A stretch of 64,000 bases of DNA. Origin: Chitinilyticum litopenaei DSM 21440 (GTDB lineage Bacteria > Pseudomonadota > Gammaproteobacteria > Burkholderiales > Chitinibacteraceae). The notes under the pieces were generated by a model. It worked only from the letters and a program-made list of their open reading frames with translations, was not told where the DNA came from and made no database searches. Of this stretch, positions 9,902 through 18,904 are shown in pieces. The position numbers and the translations under genes are program-made. Each line of letters begins with the position of its first letter. Positions within the stretch are counted from its first letter, which is position 1. The stretch is from contig NZ_ATZJ01000018.1 in assembly GCF_000428145.1 (NCBI RefSeq), forward strand, positions 1 through 64,000, in the 5' to 3' direction.

Positions 9902-10718
9902 TTACAGGCCTATGATCCGTTCTTCGCAAATGTGGATAAAGGACGGTCTTTTGTTGCGATCATCAAGTGCGGCAGATGAGTTGGGGAGGTTTATTTCGTA
10001 TTTTTGGATTTTGTAGCGAATGCGCCATCGTGTTCCGCTATCGTCGGTGCGAATTGCTTCGCTAGCAGTTGAAACATCACAAATAGGGAGGGTCAAGTTA
10101 GCTGCAACCTGGCCCAGGCTGTCGGTCTAGCGGATGACCTTGGTCGTGCCGGGGACGTCCGTGTAAATTTCCACTTCCTCACCCGGCGCCACGACTTGCC
10201 CGCTGGCGTTCCTGATCGTGGCGCCAATCAGCAGCTGGCTGTGCGCTTCAACCTTTCCGCCATCCCTGACCAGGCGGGTGAGCGCTTCGGTATTCGAGGC
10301 ATCTGGCGTTGACCACGAACTGGTAACAGTTCAGGTAGCCGGCTGCCGGTGTGGTGTGCTGGTAGGCCGTGTTCGGATTGATCGCGAGGCAACCCGGAAC
10401 CGGGTTGGCGGCTGCGAGGGGGGCTGCCGCAGCGCTGCGCACGCTGCCTTTGCGCGCGGTTGAGGCCTAGGGGCTGCTTAGCCAGTGAAAGCCGCCAAGT
10501 TGCGCCAGCGCCGGAGCATCAAGCTGCTGCGCCTCGCCGGCCTGGCGGATAAGGACAGCGAAACCGGGGTCATCGCTGCCTGATGCCGGCGTCGCGAGCC
10601 CCAAGCCGGATTCGGCCTGCAGATGGCCATCCAGTGTGAAGGGCTGCGCGGCGGCGAGGCCGCTGCCAAGGGTGGCGCAAAGCATGAGCGCGCAGAGCGT
10701 GCGAATTTTCCTTTGCAT
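9902..10718 (-). pseudogene. Degenerate gene for an exported protein, two in-frame TAG codons and one frameshift
   Basis: ATG 10716-10718 opens a frame with a clear signal peptide (MQRKIRTLCALMLCATLGSG, then LAAAQ), giving 83 residues to TAG at 10467-10469. The same frame continues past the stop with protein-like sequence (GCLAINPNTAYQHTTPAAGY, then LNCYQFVVNA) to about 10305, where a one-base shift moves it to a second frame: DASNTEALTRLVRDGGKVEA, HSQLLIGATIRNASGQVVAP, EIYTDVPGTTKVIR. Another TAG at 10127-10129 is followed in frame by TDSLGQVAANLTLPICDVST to the final stop at 9902. The continuous sense suggests one ancestral exported protein of about 270 residues with an Ig-like feel (IYTDVPGTTKVI). 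Both ambers could derive from CAG. An N-terminal 83-residue secreted peptide may still be made. Identity unknown. Confidence 0.6.
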
Positions 10719-11384
10719 TTTCCAATCGATTTCTTTCGGCTGAAGACAGCAATAACTCTATCAATTGCTTTCTTTTTTAGAAAGTGAAAAATATTAATGG
10801 TTTTCCTTTTGCTTTCGTGATGACGAGGAGTCGGCATGGGCCAACCAGCCTTGCCCCAGGCCATGCCGGGTGAGGTCGCGCAGCGGCGCTGCTGGCGGGC
10901 AGGGCGTGCTTCTCTGTGGTAATTCCTTGGGTATTGATCTGCAGCCCTTTCTTATAAAAGGGTGTAGATCAATACCCTCTGTTTTTTATCGGGAAGGATC
11001 TGCTTCGCGCGCCAGAGCGGCAGCAGCCGCACCGGTTTGGGCCGGTCAGTGCGCATGCGCAGGGGCAAGCTGTCTGGCGGTTTTTTCTGGCCGGCTTGCA
11101 ATTCCCGCAGATGTGAACGGCTTGGCCCGCCCGCTGTCTGCTGCAAGGCGTGCCGCATGCGCCTGCACTTGCCAGTCGCGGCCGGGATGACGGTTTTCGC
11201 TGCACTTTGCGGCAGAAGCGGCAGGCCAGCGTTCTGGCCAGGTTTGCTTGCACAAGAGCGGGGAGGATTCCCGGTCTTGCCTGTAAGCAAAATGCACAAT
11301 ACGTTTAATATCCCGTCGATATAATTACCGATTTGCTACAAACCCTGCGGCCTTGCGGCTGCGGGTCTTCGGGCGCCAAATTCC
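10719..11384. other. 666-bp intergenic region upstream of the T2SS operon
   Basis: This region separates the minus-strand decayed gene from gspD and must hold the promoters of both. The part near 10725-10830 is AT-rich. It contains the long hairpin at 10929-10977 (listed separately). Short overlapping frames between 10870 and 11324 lack family-like sequence and look like high-GC noise. Just before gspD an AT-rich stretch (11290-11330: CACAATACGTTTAATATCCC, then GTCGATATAATTACC) is the likeliest promoter for the T2SS operon; a -10-like TATAAT occurs near 11319-11324. Confidence 0.45.
10929..10977. repeat. 49-base palindrome with TATTGATC ends
   Basis: GGGTATTGATCT (10929-10940) is the exact reverse complement of AGATCAATACCC (10966-10977); inside, CCCTTT pairs with AAAGGG around the loop CTTATA. 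The outer TATTGATC matches the ends of the REP-type elements at 8033 and 48459-48574, so this may be a core-less member of the same family. No T-run follows on either strand, so it is not a classic terminator. Confidence 0.7.
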
Positions 11385-13373
11385 ATGAAATTCCGACACC
11401 TCCTGCTCAGTCTTGGTTTGTGTTCCGCGCTGGCGCAGGCCGCCGGCGACGGCATGATGCTCAACTTCGTCAATCTGGAGCTGGAGCAGGCTGCCAAGGT
11501 GCTGGCCGAGCTGACGCGCCGCAATGTGGTGATCGATCCGCGCGCCAAGGGCACGCTGAACGTGATTTCCTCGCGTCCGCTCGATCCGGCCGAGTCGTAC
11601 CAGCTGTTTTTGTCGGCGCTGCGCAGCCAGGGGCTGGCGGCGCTCGATGATGGCGTGGTGCTGCGCATCGTGCCCGATACCGAGGCGCGCCAGCAGGCCG
11701 GCCCGGTGCTGCGCGATGGCAAGCTGCCCAGGGGCAGCCGCGTGGTCACGCAGCTGGTGCGCATCAGCAACAATTCGGCGCCCCGGCTGGTCGAGGCGCT
11801 GCGGCCCTTTGTCAGCCCCACCGGCACGATCTCGGCCTCGCCCGGCGACAATTCGCTGATCATCACCGACTATGCCGACAATGTCGCGCGCCTGTCGAAA
11901 ATGGTGGACGGGCTGGAGGCGCCGGAAAGCAATGAAATCTTCATGCTCAAGGCCCGGCATGCTTCGGCGGTGACGCTGGCCGGGCTGATCGCGCGCGTGA
12001 TGCCGGAAGTGGCCGTGCAGGGCACCAGCAGTACGCTGCCACCCAATGATGGCGCGCGGCGCTCGGTGATCGTTCCCGATGCGGCGAGCAACACGCTGGT
12101 GGTGCGGGTGATTTCGCTGGCGCATGGCAAGGAAATCCGCCGGCTGGTCGAGGCGCTGGATCAGCCCGAGTCCGGCAACAATTTCCGCGTGGTCTATCTG
12201 AAGAATGCCGACGCCTCGCGGCTGGTGGAAACGCTGCGCGGCGTGATCGGCGCGCGCGCCACCAATCTGAGCAGCAGCGGCGCCACGCCCGGCAAGGAGG
12301 GCGCGCCCAATGCCGCCGGCATGGCGATTTCCGGGCAGCTCGACGGCCTGCCGGTGTCGATCCAGGCCGATACCAGCAACAATGCCTTGCTGATCTCCGC
12401 GCCAGAGGCCGTCTACCAGTCGCTGAAGACGGCCATCGAGGCGCTGGACGTGCGCCGGGCGCAGGTTTTTGTCGAGGCCATGATCGCCGAAATCAATACC
12501 GACCGCGCCGGCGAGCTGGGCTTCCAGTGGCTGTTCGGCGGGCTGGGCGATGTCTCGACGCTGGGGGCGGTGGCGCTGGGCACGGGCAAGAGCAATCTGG
12601 GCAATCTGCTGAGCGCGGCCGCCAACAAGGATCCGGCCGGCATTCCCAATGGCATGACGCTGGGCCTTTTCAATGGCGACCCGAACAACAAGAACAATCT
12701 GCCCTCGATCGGCCTGATCGCCAGTGCGCTGGAGCAAGACGGCCTGGGCAATGTGCTGTCCGCGCCGACGCTGATGATGCTGGACAATGAAGAAGCCAAG
12801 ATCCAGGTGGGCCAGAACATCCCCATCATTACCGGCTCGCAGCCTTCGACCGGCTCGAATCCCAATCCCTTCATCACCGTCGAGCGCAAGGATGTCGGCG
12901 TGATGCTCAAGGTGCGCCCGCAGGTGTCCGAAGGCGGCACGATCACGCTGAACATCGAGCAGGAAGTCTCGGCCATCGATCCGACCGTGCAGACCGGCAA
13001 TGCCGGCATCGCCACGCGCAAGCGCGAGGTGAAGACCCGCGTGCTGGTACAGGATGGGCAGATGGTGACGCTGGGTGGCCTGCTGGAAGAAAAGATCGTC
13101 AATACCCAATCCAAGGTGCCCTTCCTCGGAGACATTCCCGGTGGCGGTTTTCTGTTCCGCAACGAGCAGCGCGGCTACAGCCGCACCAATCTGGTGGTGT
13201 TCCTGCGGCCCATGGTGGTGCGCGACAGCCTGACGGCCACCACCATCACCAATCAGCGCTACCAGCAGCTGCGCACGCAGCAGGGCGAATATTCCGACAA
13301 GATGCGGGGCCGCTCGGCCTTGCCGGATGTGCCGGCCGTGCAGCTGCCCGCCGTGCCGGGCGTACCGCAATGA
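11385..13373 (+). CDS. gspD: Type II secretion secretin GspD
   Basis: The 662-residue outer-membrane secretin forms the T2SS exit channel. A signal peptide (MKFRHLLLSLGLCSALAQA) is followed by N0 (about 25-100), N1-N3 repeats with the typical RLVEALRPF, LIITDYADNVARL and NTLVVRV motifs, and the secretin domain from about residue 330 (VEAMIAEINTDRAGELGFQW), including VGQNIPIITGSQ and the VPFLGDIPGGGFLF / LVVFLRPMVV end. The usual C-terminal S-domain is short, ending in a PAVQLPAVPGVPQ tail. It is the first gene of the T2SS operon; its stop overlaps the start of the GspM-like gene by 4 bases. Confidence 0.95.
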   Translation: MKFRHLLLSLGLCSALAQAAGDGMMLNFVNLELEQAAKVLAELTRRNVVIDPRAKGTLNVISSRPLDPAESYQLFLSALRSQGLAALDDGVVLRIVPDTEARQQAGPVLRDGKLPRGSRVVTQLVRISNNSAPRLVEALRPFVSPTGTISASPGDNSLIITDYADNVARLSKMVDGLEAPESNEIFMLKARHASAVTLAGLIARVMPEVAVQGTSSTLPPNDGARRSVIVPDAASNTLVVRVISLAHGKEIRRLVEALDQPESGNNFRVVYLKNADASRLVETLRGVIGARATNLSSSGATPGKEGAPNAAGMAISGQLDGLPVSIQADTSNNALLISAPEAVYQSLKTAIEALDVRRAQVFVEAMIAEINTDRAGELGFQWLFGGLGDVSTLGAVALGTGKSNLGNLLSAAANKDPAGIPNGMTLGLFNGDPNNKNNLPSIGLIASALEQDGLGNVLSAPTLMMLDNEEAKIQVGQNIPIITGSQPSTGSNPNPFITVERKDVGVMLKVRPQVSEGGTITLNIEQEVSAIDPTVQTGNAGIATRKREVKTRVLVQDGQMVTLGGLLEEKIVNTQSKVPFLGDIPGGGFLFRNEQRGYSRTNLVVFLRPMVVRDSLTATTITNQRYQQLRTQQGEYSDKMRGRSALPDVPAVQLPAVPGVPQ

Positions 13374-13741
13374 AGTGGCTGAACGCGGCCAGCCCGCGTT
13401 TGCTGATCCTGCTGCTGCTGGCCGCGCTCATGCTGGTGCTGGCGCTGCGCGAGCAGCGCGCCGCCGCCGAAAGCGCTGCCCGGCTGGCCGCCGACGAGCT
13501 GGCCGAGGTGCGCATGTGGCTGGCCGCCCCGCCTGCGCCGCCCCGCCTGCCGGCGCGCGAGCTGGCCGGCAATCTGCCCGGCGCAACGCTGACGGAAGCC
13601 AATGGCCGCTGGCGCGTGCAGGCTTCGGCTGTCGCCGCCAGCACGGTCAGTGCCGTGCTGGCCCAGACGCGCCCGGCGCGCGTGACACTGACGCGCAGCG
13701 GGCCGGGGCTGGTCGATGTGGACATGGAGCTGCTGCGATGA
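13370..13741 (+). CDS. gspM: GspM-like T2SS inner-membrane protein, short
   Basis: The 123-residue protein has one N-terminal membrane helix (about residues 10-25, LLILLLLAALMLVLAL), an Ala-rich coiled stretch and a small C-terminal periplasmic domain (WRVQASAVAASTVSAVLAQT) ending in a beta-rich VTLTRSGPGLVDVDMELL. This is the layout of GspM, the GspL partner of the inner-membrane platform, but shorter than the roughly 160 residues common for GspM. Position between gspD and gspE is unusual, as gspM normally follows gspL. Overlaps of 4 bases on both sides show coupling. Assignment is by architecture and context. Confidence 0.75.
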   Translation: MKWLNAASPRLLILLLLAALMLVLALREQRAAAESAARLAADELAEVRMWLAAPPAPPRLPARELAGNLPGATLTEANGRWRVQASAVAASTVSAVLAQTRPARVTLTRSGPGLVDVDMELLR

Positions 13742-15117
13742 GTGTGGTCCTGGATGGGGTGCAGCTGCGCTGGCAGCTGGCCGGCGATTGCCTGCTGGTC
13801 ACGGCCTGCGAGGGGTTTGATCCGCGCGAACTCGATGTGCTGGCGGCGCGCCACGGTTTGCCGGTGCGGCTGCAGGCCGTGCTGCCGGCCGCCGAGTTTG
13901 CCGCGCTGGCGCAAAGCCCGGACGCGACGCTGCCCGAACTCAGCGGCCTGCCCGACAGCCCGGACGAGGAAGGCCAGGCGGCGCTGGACGACAATTCGCC
14001 GATGGCGCGCTATGTGGCCGACCTGCTGGCGCGCGCCAGCGCCGAGCGCGCCTCGGACGTGCACATCGAGCCCTATGAAAGCGGCACCGTCATCCGCCTG
14101 CGCGTGGACGGCCAGCTGCGCGAGCTGGCCACCTTGCGCCGCAGTGCGCATGCGGGCCTGCTCTCCAGGCTGAAGATCATGGCCGAGCTCGACATCGCCG
14201 AACGCCGCCTGCCGCAGGATGGCCGCATCCTGCTGCGCGAAAACCGCCTGAATCTGGATATCCGCCTTTCCACGCTGCCGACGGCGCATGGCGAGCGCGC
14301 GGTGATGCGCCTGCTTGACCCGGCGCAGGAGCGGCGCGGGTTGGATAGCGTCGGCATGCCCGCCGACATACTGGCGGCGCTCGACCAGGCGCTGGGTCGC
14401 CCGCATGGCCTCCTGCTGGTCACCGGCCCCACCGGCTCGGGCAAGACGACGACCCTGTATGCCGCGCTGGCCGGGCTGGACGTGGGCGCGCGCAACATCA
14501 TGACCGTCGAGGATCCGGTCGAATATGACCTGCCCGGCGTGGCGCAGACCGCCGTCATGCCGCGCATCGACATGAGCTTTGCCCGTGCCCTGCGCGCCAT
14601 CCTGCGCCAGGATCCGGACGTGGTGATGATCGGCGAAATCCGCGACCGCGAAACGGCGCAGATCGCCGTACAGGCCTCGCTGACCGGCCATCTGGTGCTG
14701 GCCACGCTGCACACCAATACCGCCGTGGGCGCGATTTCGCGCCTGCTCGACATGGGCGTCGAGCCCTTTTTGCTGGCTTCCTCGCTGACCGGCGTGCTGG
14801 CGCAGCGCCTGGTGCGCCGCAACTGTCCGGCCTGCGCCGCGCCCGATCCGCTGTTTGCCGGCGGCCAGCGCGGGCGTGGTTGCCCGGAATGCCGCCAGAC
14901 CGGTTATCGCGGCCGCGTTGGCGTGTATGAATGGCTGGGGCTGGATGCGGGTCTGCGTCGCATGATCCATGACGGCCGCAGCGACGACGACATGCTGGCC
15001 CATGCCCGCCAGCAGCTGCAGATGCGCACGCTGGCCGAGCACGCGGCCGTACTGGTCGCTCAGGGCGTGACCGCGCGCGAGGAAGTGCTGCGCGTGACCG
15101 GCATGCAGGAGGACTGA
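13738..15117 (+). CDS. gspE: Type II secretion ATPase GspE
   Basis: The 459-residue cytoplasmic hexameric ATPase powers pseudopilus assembly. It has Walker A GPTGSGKTT (230-238), an Asp box, Walker B (DPDVVMIGEIRD, about 292-303), a His box (GHLVLATLHTNTAV) and a C-terminal zinc site with CPAC and CPEC pairs that are closer together than usual. The N-terminal region is short (about 90 residues) and has no RLGxxL-type MshEN motif, unlike the ATPase at 36770. ATG 13738-13740 overlaps the gspM stop; the longer upstream frame was rejected because it lies inside gspD and gspM. Confidence 0.95.
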   Translation: MSVVLDGVQLRWQLAGDCLLVTACEGFDPRELDVLAARHGLPVRLQAVLPAAEFAALAQSPDATLPELSGLPDSPDEEGQAALDDNSPMARYVADLLARASAERASDVHIEPYESGTVIRLRVDGQLRELATLRRSAHAGLLSRLKIMAELDIAERRLPQDGRILLRENRLNLDIRLSTLPTAHGERAVMRLLDPAQERRGLDSVGMPADILAALDQALGRPHGLLLVTGPTGSGKTTTLYAALAGLDVGARNIMTVEDPVEYDLPGVAQTAVMPRIDMSFARALRAILRQDPDVVMIGEIRDRETAQIAVQASLTGHLVLATLHTNTAVGAISRLLDMGVEPFLLASSLTGVLAQRLVRRNCPACAAPDPLFAGGQRGRGCPECRQTGYRGRVGVYEWLGLDAGLRRMIHDGRSDDDMLAHARQQLQMRTLAEHAAVLVAQGVTAREEVLRVTGMQED

Positions 15118-16064
15118 TGCTGCACATCCTTGCCCATGATGGCGCCTGGCGCTGGGCGCGCCTGCAGGCCGACCGCGTGGTCGCCGACGGTGTCGCCGCC
15201 GACTGGGCCGCGCTGCCGCCCGACAGCGAGCGCGTGCTGCACCAGCCCATGCTGGTGCTGCCGCTGGCGCTGCCGCCGCACAAGCCGGCCCAGCGCGCGG
15301 CGCTGCTGGACAACGCCCTGCTGGCGCAGGGCATCACGGCTGCGCCGCTGGGCGTGGTGGCAGCGGCTGGCCGCCAGTGTGTCTGCCTGCCGGTGCCCGG
15401 CGCCATGACGGATGCACCGGCAGACGTGCCACGCCTGCCGCTGGGCGCCACCCTGCTGGCCGGCGAGGCCTGCCGCATCGGCGCACAGCTCGTCCTGTGC
15501 CGCGCGCCGGGCGAGTGGGGCCTGCTGCAGGCGACCGACGAGTTGCCGCTGCCCTCCGGTTATCAGCCGCAGGACTGGGCCGCCACGCTGGGCCGTCCGC
15601 ACTGGCGCGACTGGCTGCTGCCCGCCAGTGCGCCGGCCGCGCGCCGCAGTCAGCGCCAGCCCTTCCCCTGGCGCCGGCTGGCCTTGTGGGGTCTGCTGCT
15701 GTGCGGTGCGTTCGCCGCGCTGGAAGGCAGTGCCTGGCTGCGCGCCAGCCTCGCCGCCCGCGAGGCGCGCGCAACGGCGCTGGCGCTGGTGCAGGCGCGC
15801 CAGCCGGGCGTGACGATCAGCGACCCGGTATTGCAACTGCGTGCCGCCCAGGGCTGGTTGCCAGGGGGTATGGTATTGCTGGCCAAGCTGAATCAAGGGC
15901 TGCCGGCCAATACCCAGGTGGAAAAGCTGGAGGCCGGCAGTGACAGGCTGATTCTGCAACTCGCCGCGCCGCTGGCGCCGGCCGATGAACTGACGCTGCG
16001 CCAAACGCTGGGTGAGCCTTACCAGTCCAGCCCCTTGCGCTGGGAATGGCGGGTTGCCCCATGA
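15117..16064 (+). CDS. gspL: T2SS inner-membrane protein GspL-like
   Basis: The 315-residue protein has a cytoplasmic actin-like N-terminal part (HILAHDGAWRWARLQADRVV, conserved in weakly similar GspL proteins), a single membrane helix near residues 185-205 (LALWGLLLCGAFAALEGSAW) and a periplasmic ferredoxin-like tail (MVLLAKLNQGLPANTQVEKL). GspL couples the GspE ATPase to the inner-membrane platform with GspM. It is shorter than typical GspL (about 400), mainly in the cytoplasmic part. The start shares one base with the gspE stop (TGATG). Assignment rests on topology and order; sequence similarity is low, as usual for this family. Confidence 0.8.
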   Translation: MLHILAHDGAWRWARLQADRVVADGVAADWAALPPDSERVLHQPMLVLPLALPPHKPAQRAALLDNALLAQGITAAPLGVVAAAGRQCVCLPVPGAMTDAPADVPRLPLGATLLAGEACRIGAQLVLCRAPGEWGLLQATDELPLPSGYQPQDWAATLGRPHWRDWLLPASAPAARRSQRQPFPWRRLALWGLLLCGAFAALEGSAWLRASLAAREARATALALVQARQPGVTISDPVLQLRAAQGWLPGGMVLLAKLNQGLPANTQVEKLEAGSDRLILQLAAPLAPADELTLRQTLGEPYQSSPLRWEWRVAP

Positions 16065-16711
16065 AACGCCTGCTGCTCTGGAGCGTGGCGGGTGCGGCAG
16101 GCCTCTTGTTGCTGATGCCGCCGCTGTGGCTGCACGCGCTGCCGAATGTGCAGCTCGATGGCCTGAACGGTACGCACTGGCAGGGGCGCGCCAGCGCGCT
16201 GGGGGTGGGCGGCGTGCGCCTGCTGCGCGATGTGCAATGGCGCTGGGAGGCCGCCGGCCTGCTGCAGGGTGAACTGCGCTGGCAGCTGGACGCGGCGGGC
16301 GGCAATCGCGCCCTGCTGGTGCTGGATCGCGACGGCGTGGCGCTGCGTGCTGCCCGCCTGCAGCTGCCGCTGGCGCCGCTGGCCAGCCAGCAGCCATTGC
16401 TGAACGACCTGCGCCTTGACGGCGAGCTGCTGGCAGCGGTCGACGACTGGCGGCCCGGCCAGCCGCTGGGCCTGCGTTTGCAGGGGCTGCAGATCGTGCG
16501 CAATGGCGCGCCGCTGCCGCTGGGCGCCTGCATGGTGCAATTGCAGGGCGAGCGCTGGACGGTCAGCGCCGTATCCGGCTCGCCGCTGGCGCTGAGTGGC
16601 ACGGGGCAGGGCCGCAAGGGGAATCTCAGCCTGCAGGCCGCATCGCCGGCCGGCACGGCCCTCCTGCAGGGTATGGGCTACGCCTCGGGGGTAATGACTT
16701 GGAGCCTATGA
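16061..16711 (+). CDS. gspN: T2SS protein GspN
   Basis: The 216-residue protein has an N-terminal membrane anchor or signal (LLLWSVAGAAGLLLLMPPLW) and a beta-rich periplasmic domain with the GspN motif GLNGTHWQGRASALGVGGVR and WRWEAAGLLQGELRWQL. GspN is an accessory T2SS protein found in a subset of systems, of unclear mechanism. I chose the ATG at 16061, which overlaps the gspL stop (ATGA); an ATG 15 bases upstream is in frame but lies inside gspL. Its presence before gspF rather than at the operon end is part of the unusual order here. Confidence 0.82.
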   Translation: MKRLLLWSVAGAAGLLLLMPPLWLHALPNVQLDGLNGTHWQGRASALGVGGVRLLRDVQWRWEAAGLLQGELRWQLDAAGGNRALLVLDRDGVALRAARLQLPLAPLASQQPLLNDLRLDGELLAAVDDWRPGQPLGLRLQGLQIVRNGAPLPLGACMVQLQGERWTVSAVSGSPLALSGTGQGRKGNLSLQAASPAGTALLQGMGYASGVMTWSL

Positions 16712-17991
16712 AGAAACTGGGTTCGCTGCTGGATGGGTTAAAGGGTATGTTGCCGGCCGCGCGCAGCAGCGGCTGGTGGCGCGTGGACGGGCTGGATGCG
16801 CAGGGGCAGGAAGTCCGGCTCAAGCTGGCTGCCAGCGATGCCGAGCAGGCCCGCGCCGCCGCCGTGCGCCAGGGCCTGTGGGTGACGCGGCTGACGCCCG
16901 CGCACGGCGAGGGCGCGCTGCTTGCCCGCCGGCCGGCGCGACTGGGGCAGCGGCAGGTGACGCGCTATGTGCGCCAGCTGGCCTCGCTGCTGCAATCGGG
17001 CCTCACCGTCGAGCAGGCGCTGGTGGTGCTGGCCGATGACGACGAGGATGCACAGACCCGCCAGCAGGCTGCCGCGATGCGCGAGGCCATTCGCGGCGGC
17101 GCCACGCTGGCGCAGGCCTTTGCGGGACATTCCCATGGCCAGCCCGGCGGGGCGCGCTTTCCCGCGCTGTGCCGCGCGGTGATCCACGCCGGCGAGCTGT
17201 CCGGCCGGCTGCCGCAGGTGATGGACAAGCTTGCCGAGCATTTCGAGGCGCGCGGCGCAACAGAGAGCAAGGTGCTGGCTGCGCTGGTCTACCCGGCCGT
17301 CGTGGCTGTCGTGTCGCTGCTGATCGTTTCCGGCCTCATGCTCTGGGTGGTGCCGCAGATGGTGGGCGTGTTTGCCCAGCGCGGCGTGTTGCCGCTGCCG
17401 ACGCGCATCCTCATGGCGGTCAGCGGCGGCCTGCGTGACTGGGGCGTGCCGCTGCTGGCGGGCAGCCTGCTGGCCGGCGTGCTGGCTGCCGCCAGCGTGC
17501 GCCGCTCGCGCGAGCTGGCGCTGCGCTGGTCGGCCGCGCTGTTGCGCCTGCCGCTGTTCGGCCGCCTGCTGCGGCTATCGGATACCGCGCGCTTCGCCAG
17601 CACGCTGGCCATTCTCACGCGCAGCGGCGTGGGCATACTTACCGCGCTGGAGGCTGCAGGCGACGTGATCGCCAACCGCTATCTGCAGGCCGGCATCCGC
17701 AAGGTGACGCAGGACGTGCAGGGCGGCGTGTTGCTGTCGCGCGCGCTGGCCGCCAGCCGCCTGTTTCCGGCGGTGCTGATCCACATGGTGCGCAGCGGCG
17801 AGGCCACCGGCGAGCTGCCGGCGATGCTGGAGCGTTCCAGCCAGCAGATGAACCGCGAGCTGGAAGAGCGCGTGAACGTGCTCACCAGTCTCCTGGGGCC
17901 GGCGCTGGTGCTGGTGATGGGGCTCCTGGTGCTGTTTATCGTGCTGGCCATCCTGATGCCGGTGTTCGAGATCAACGAGATGGTGCGCTGA
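16708..17991 (+). CDS. gspF: T2SS inner-membrane platform protein GspF
   Basis: The 427-residue polytopic protein has two repeated GspF domains: the first includes RYVRQLASLLQSGLTVEQAL and VIHAGELSGRLPQVMDKLAE, the second FASTLAILTRSGVGILTALE and MVRSGEATGELPAMLERSSQ, each followed by membrane helices. GspF is the platform that GspE acts on. The N-terminal 60 residues (GWWRVDGLDAQGQEVRLKLA) match the usual cytoplasmic lead-in. Start ATG 16708 gives a 4-base overlap with gspN; a TTG 9 bases upstream is also in frame. The stop overlaps the gspG start by one base. Confidence 0.95.
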   Translation: MKKLGSLLDGLKGMLPAARSSGWWRVDGLDAQGQEVRLKLAASDAEQARAAAVRQGLWVTRLTPAHGEGALLARRPARLGQRQVTRYVRQLASLLQSGLTVEQALVVLADDDEDAQTRQQAAAMREAIRGGATLAQAFAGHSHGQPGGARFPALCRAVIHAGELSGRLPQVMDKLAEHFEARGATESKVLAALVYPAVVAVVSLLIVSGLMLWVVPQMVGVFAQRGVLPLPTRILMAVSGGLRDWGVPLLAGSLLAGVLAAASVRRSRELALRWSAALLRLPLFGRLLRLSDTARFASTLAILTRSGVGILTALEAAGDVIANRYLQAGIRKVTQDVQGGVLLSRALAASRLFPAVLIHMVRSGEATGELPAMLERSSQQMNRELEERVNVLTSLLGPALVLVMGLLVLFIVLAILMPVFEINEMVR

Positions 17992-18410
17992 TGCGAAATC
18001 GCGGATTTACCCTGCTGGAATTGCTGGTGGTGCTGCTGATCCTTGCGCTGCTGGTGTCGATTGTCGCGCCGCGCCTGATCGACAAGCCCGACCAGGCGCG
18101 CGTGCAGGCCGCGCGTGCCGACATGCAGACCATCGTGCAGGCCTTGCGGCTCTACAAGCTCGACAACGGCGCTTACCCGAGTGCCGCCCAGGGGCTGGAA
18201 GCGCTGGTGAAAAAGCCGGAAGCCGCCCCGCAGCCACCCAACTGGAAGCCCGGCGGCTATCTGGAACGCATGCCGCGCGACCCCTGGGGCCAGCCCTATG
18301 TCTATCTGAACCCCGGCCTCATGGGCGAAATCGACCTCTTGAGCCTGGGCAGTGACGGCCGGCGCGGCGGCGAGGGGCATGCGGCTGACCTGGGCAGCTG
18401 GGAGGAGTGA
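17991..18410 (+). CDS. gspG: Major pseudopilin GspG
   Basis: The 139-residue major pseudopilin has prepilin site RG^FTLLELLVVLLILALLVS with Glu at mature position 5, and the GspG signatures RADMQTIVQALRLYKLDNGA, YPSAAQGLEALVKKP and DPWGQPYVY, with the acidic C-terminal segment typical of the calcium site (SDGRRGGEGHAADLGSWEE). It forms the body of the pseudopilus. Its processing needs a prepilin peptidase (GspO/PilD), which is not encoded in this window. Confidence 0.97.
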   Translation: MRNRGFTLLELLVVLLILALLVSIVAPRLIDKPDQARVQAARADMQTIVQALRLYKLDNGAYPSAAQGLEALVKKPEAAPQPPNWKPGGYLERMPRDPWGQPYVYLNPGLMGEIDLLSLGSDGRRGGEGHAADLGSWEE

Positions 18411-18904
18411 GCGTGCGCATGCGGCGGGATGGCATTCCCGGGCTCGCGTCCGGCATGACATTGCTGGAAATCCTGGTGGTGATGGCCATTATCGCCATTC
18501 TGGGCAGCCTGCTGGCGCCGCGCCTGCTGCCTTCGCCCGCGCAGCAGCTGGCTGAGGAAAGCCGGCGGCTGGAACTGCTGCTGAGGCAGGCGCGCAGCGA
18601 ATCGATCCAGAGTGCGCAGGTGATTGCCGTCAGCTTTGCGGACGGGCAATACCGCTTCTGGCGCTGGCAGGGCCGTGACTGGGCGCTGATCGAAAGTGCA
18701 ACACTGCGCCCGCGGCGCTTGCCCGAGGGCCTGCGCCTGGACGAGCTGCAGCTGGAAGGCCGCGCCGGGCTGGCGGGCGAGAAAATCATTTACCGCCCGC
18801 AGGGCATTGCGCCGCGCTTTTGCATCAGCCTGCGGCATGAGGCAGGCAGCCGGCGCCAGCTCTGTGGCACACGCCTGGGAGGCGTCGATGTGCGCGAGGG
18901 CTGA
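18407..18904 (+). CDS. gspH: Minor pseudopilin GspH
   Basis: The 165-residue protein starts with GTG overlapping the gspG stop. The prepilin site is SG^MTLLEILVVMAIIAILGS, with an unusually long leader of about 16 residues and Met rather than Phe at +1, which is common in GspH. The globular part (RRLELLLRQARSESIQSAQV, then PRFCISLRHEAGSRRQLCG) fits the GspH fold. It is a minor tip-complex pseudopilin. An internal ATG at 18419 would give a shorter leader and is possible. The 3' end overlaps gspI by 17 bases. Confidence 0.88.
   Translation: MSVRMRRDGIPGLASGMTLLEILVVMAIIAILGSLLAPRLLPSPAQQLAEESRRLELLLRQARSESIQSAQVIAVSFADGQYRFWRWQGRDWALIESATLRPRRLPEGLRLDELQLEGRAGLAGEKIIYRPQGIAPRFCISLRHEAGSRRQLCGTRLGGVDVREG

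Noticed and set aside
11325..13370. Open frame of 681 codons opposite gspD
   Set aside because: Antisense shadow rich in Arg, His and Gln; gspD has full secretin motifs.
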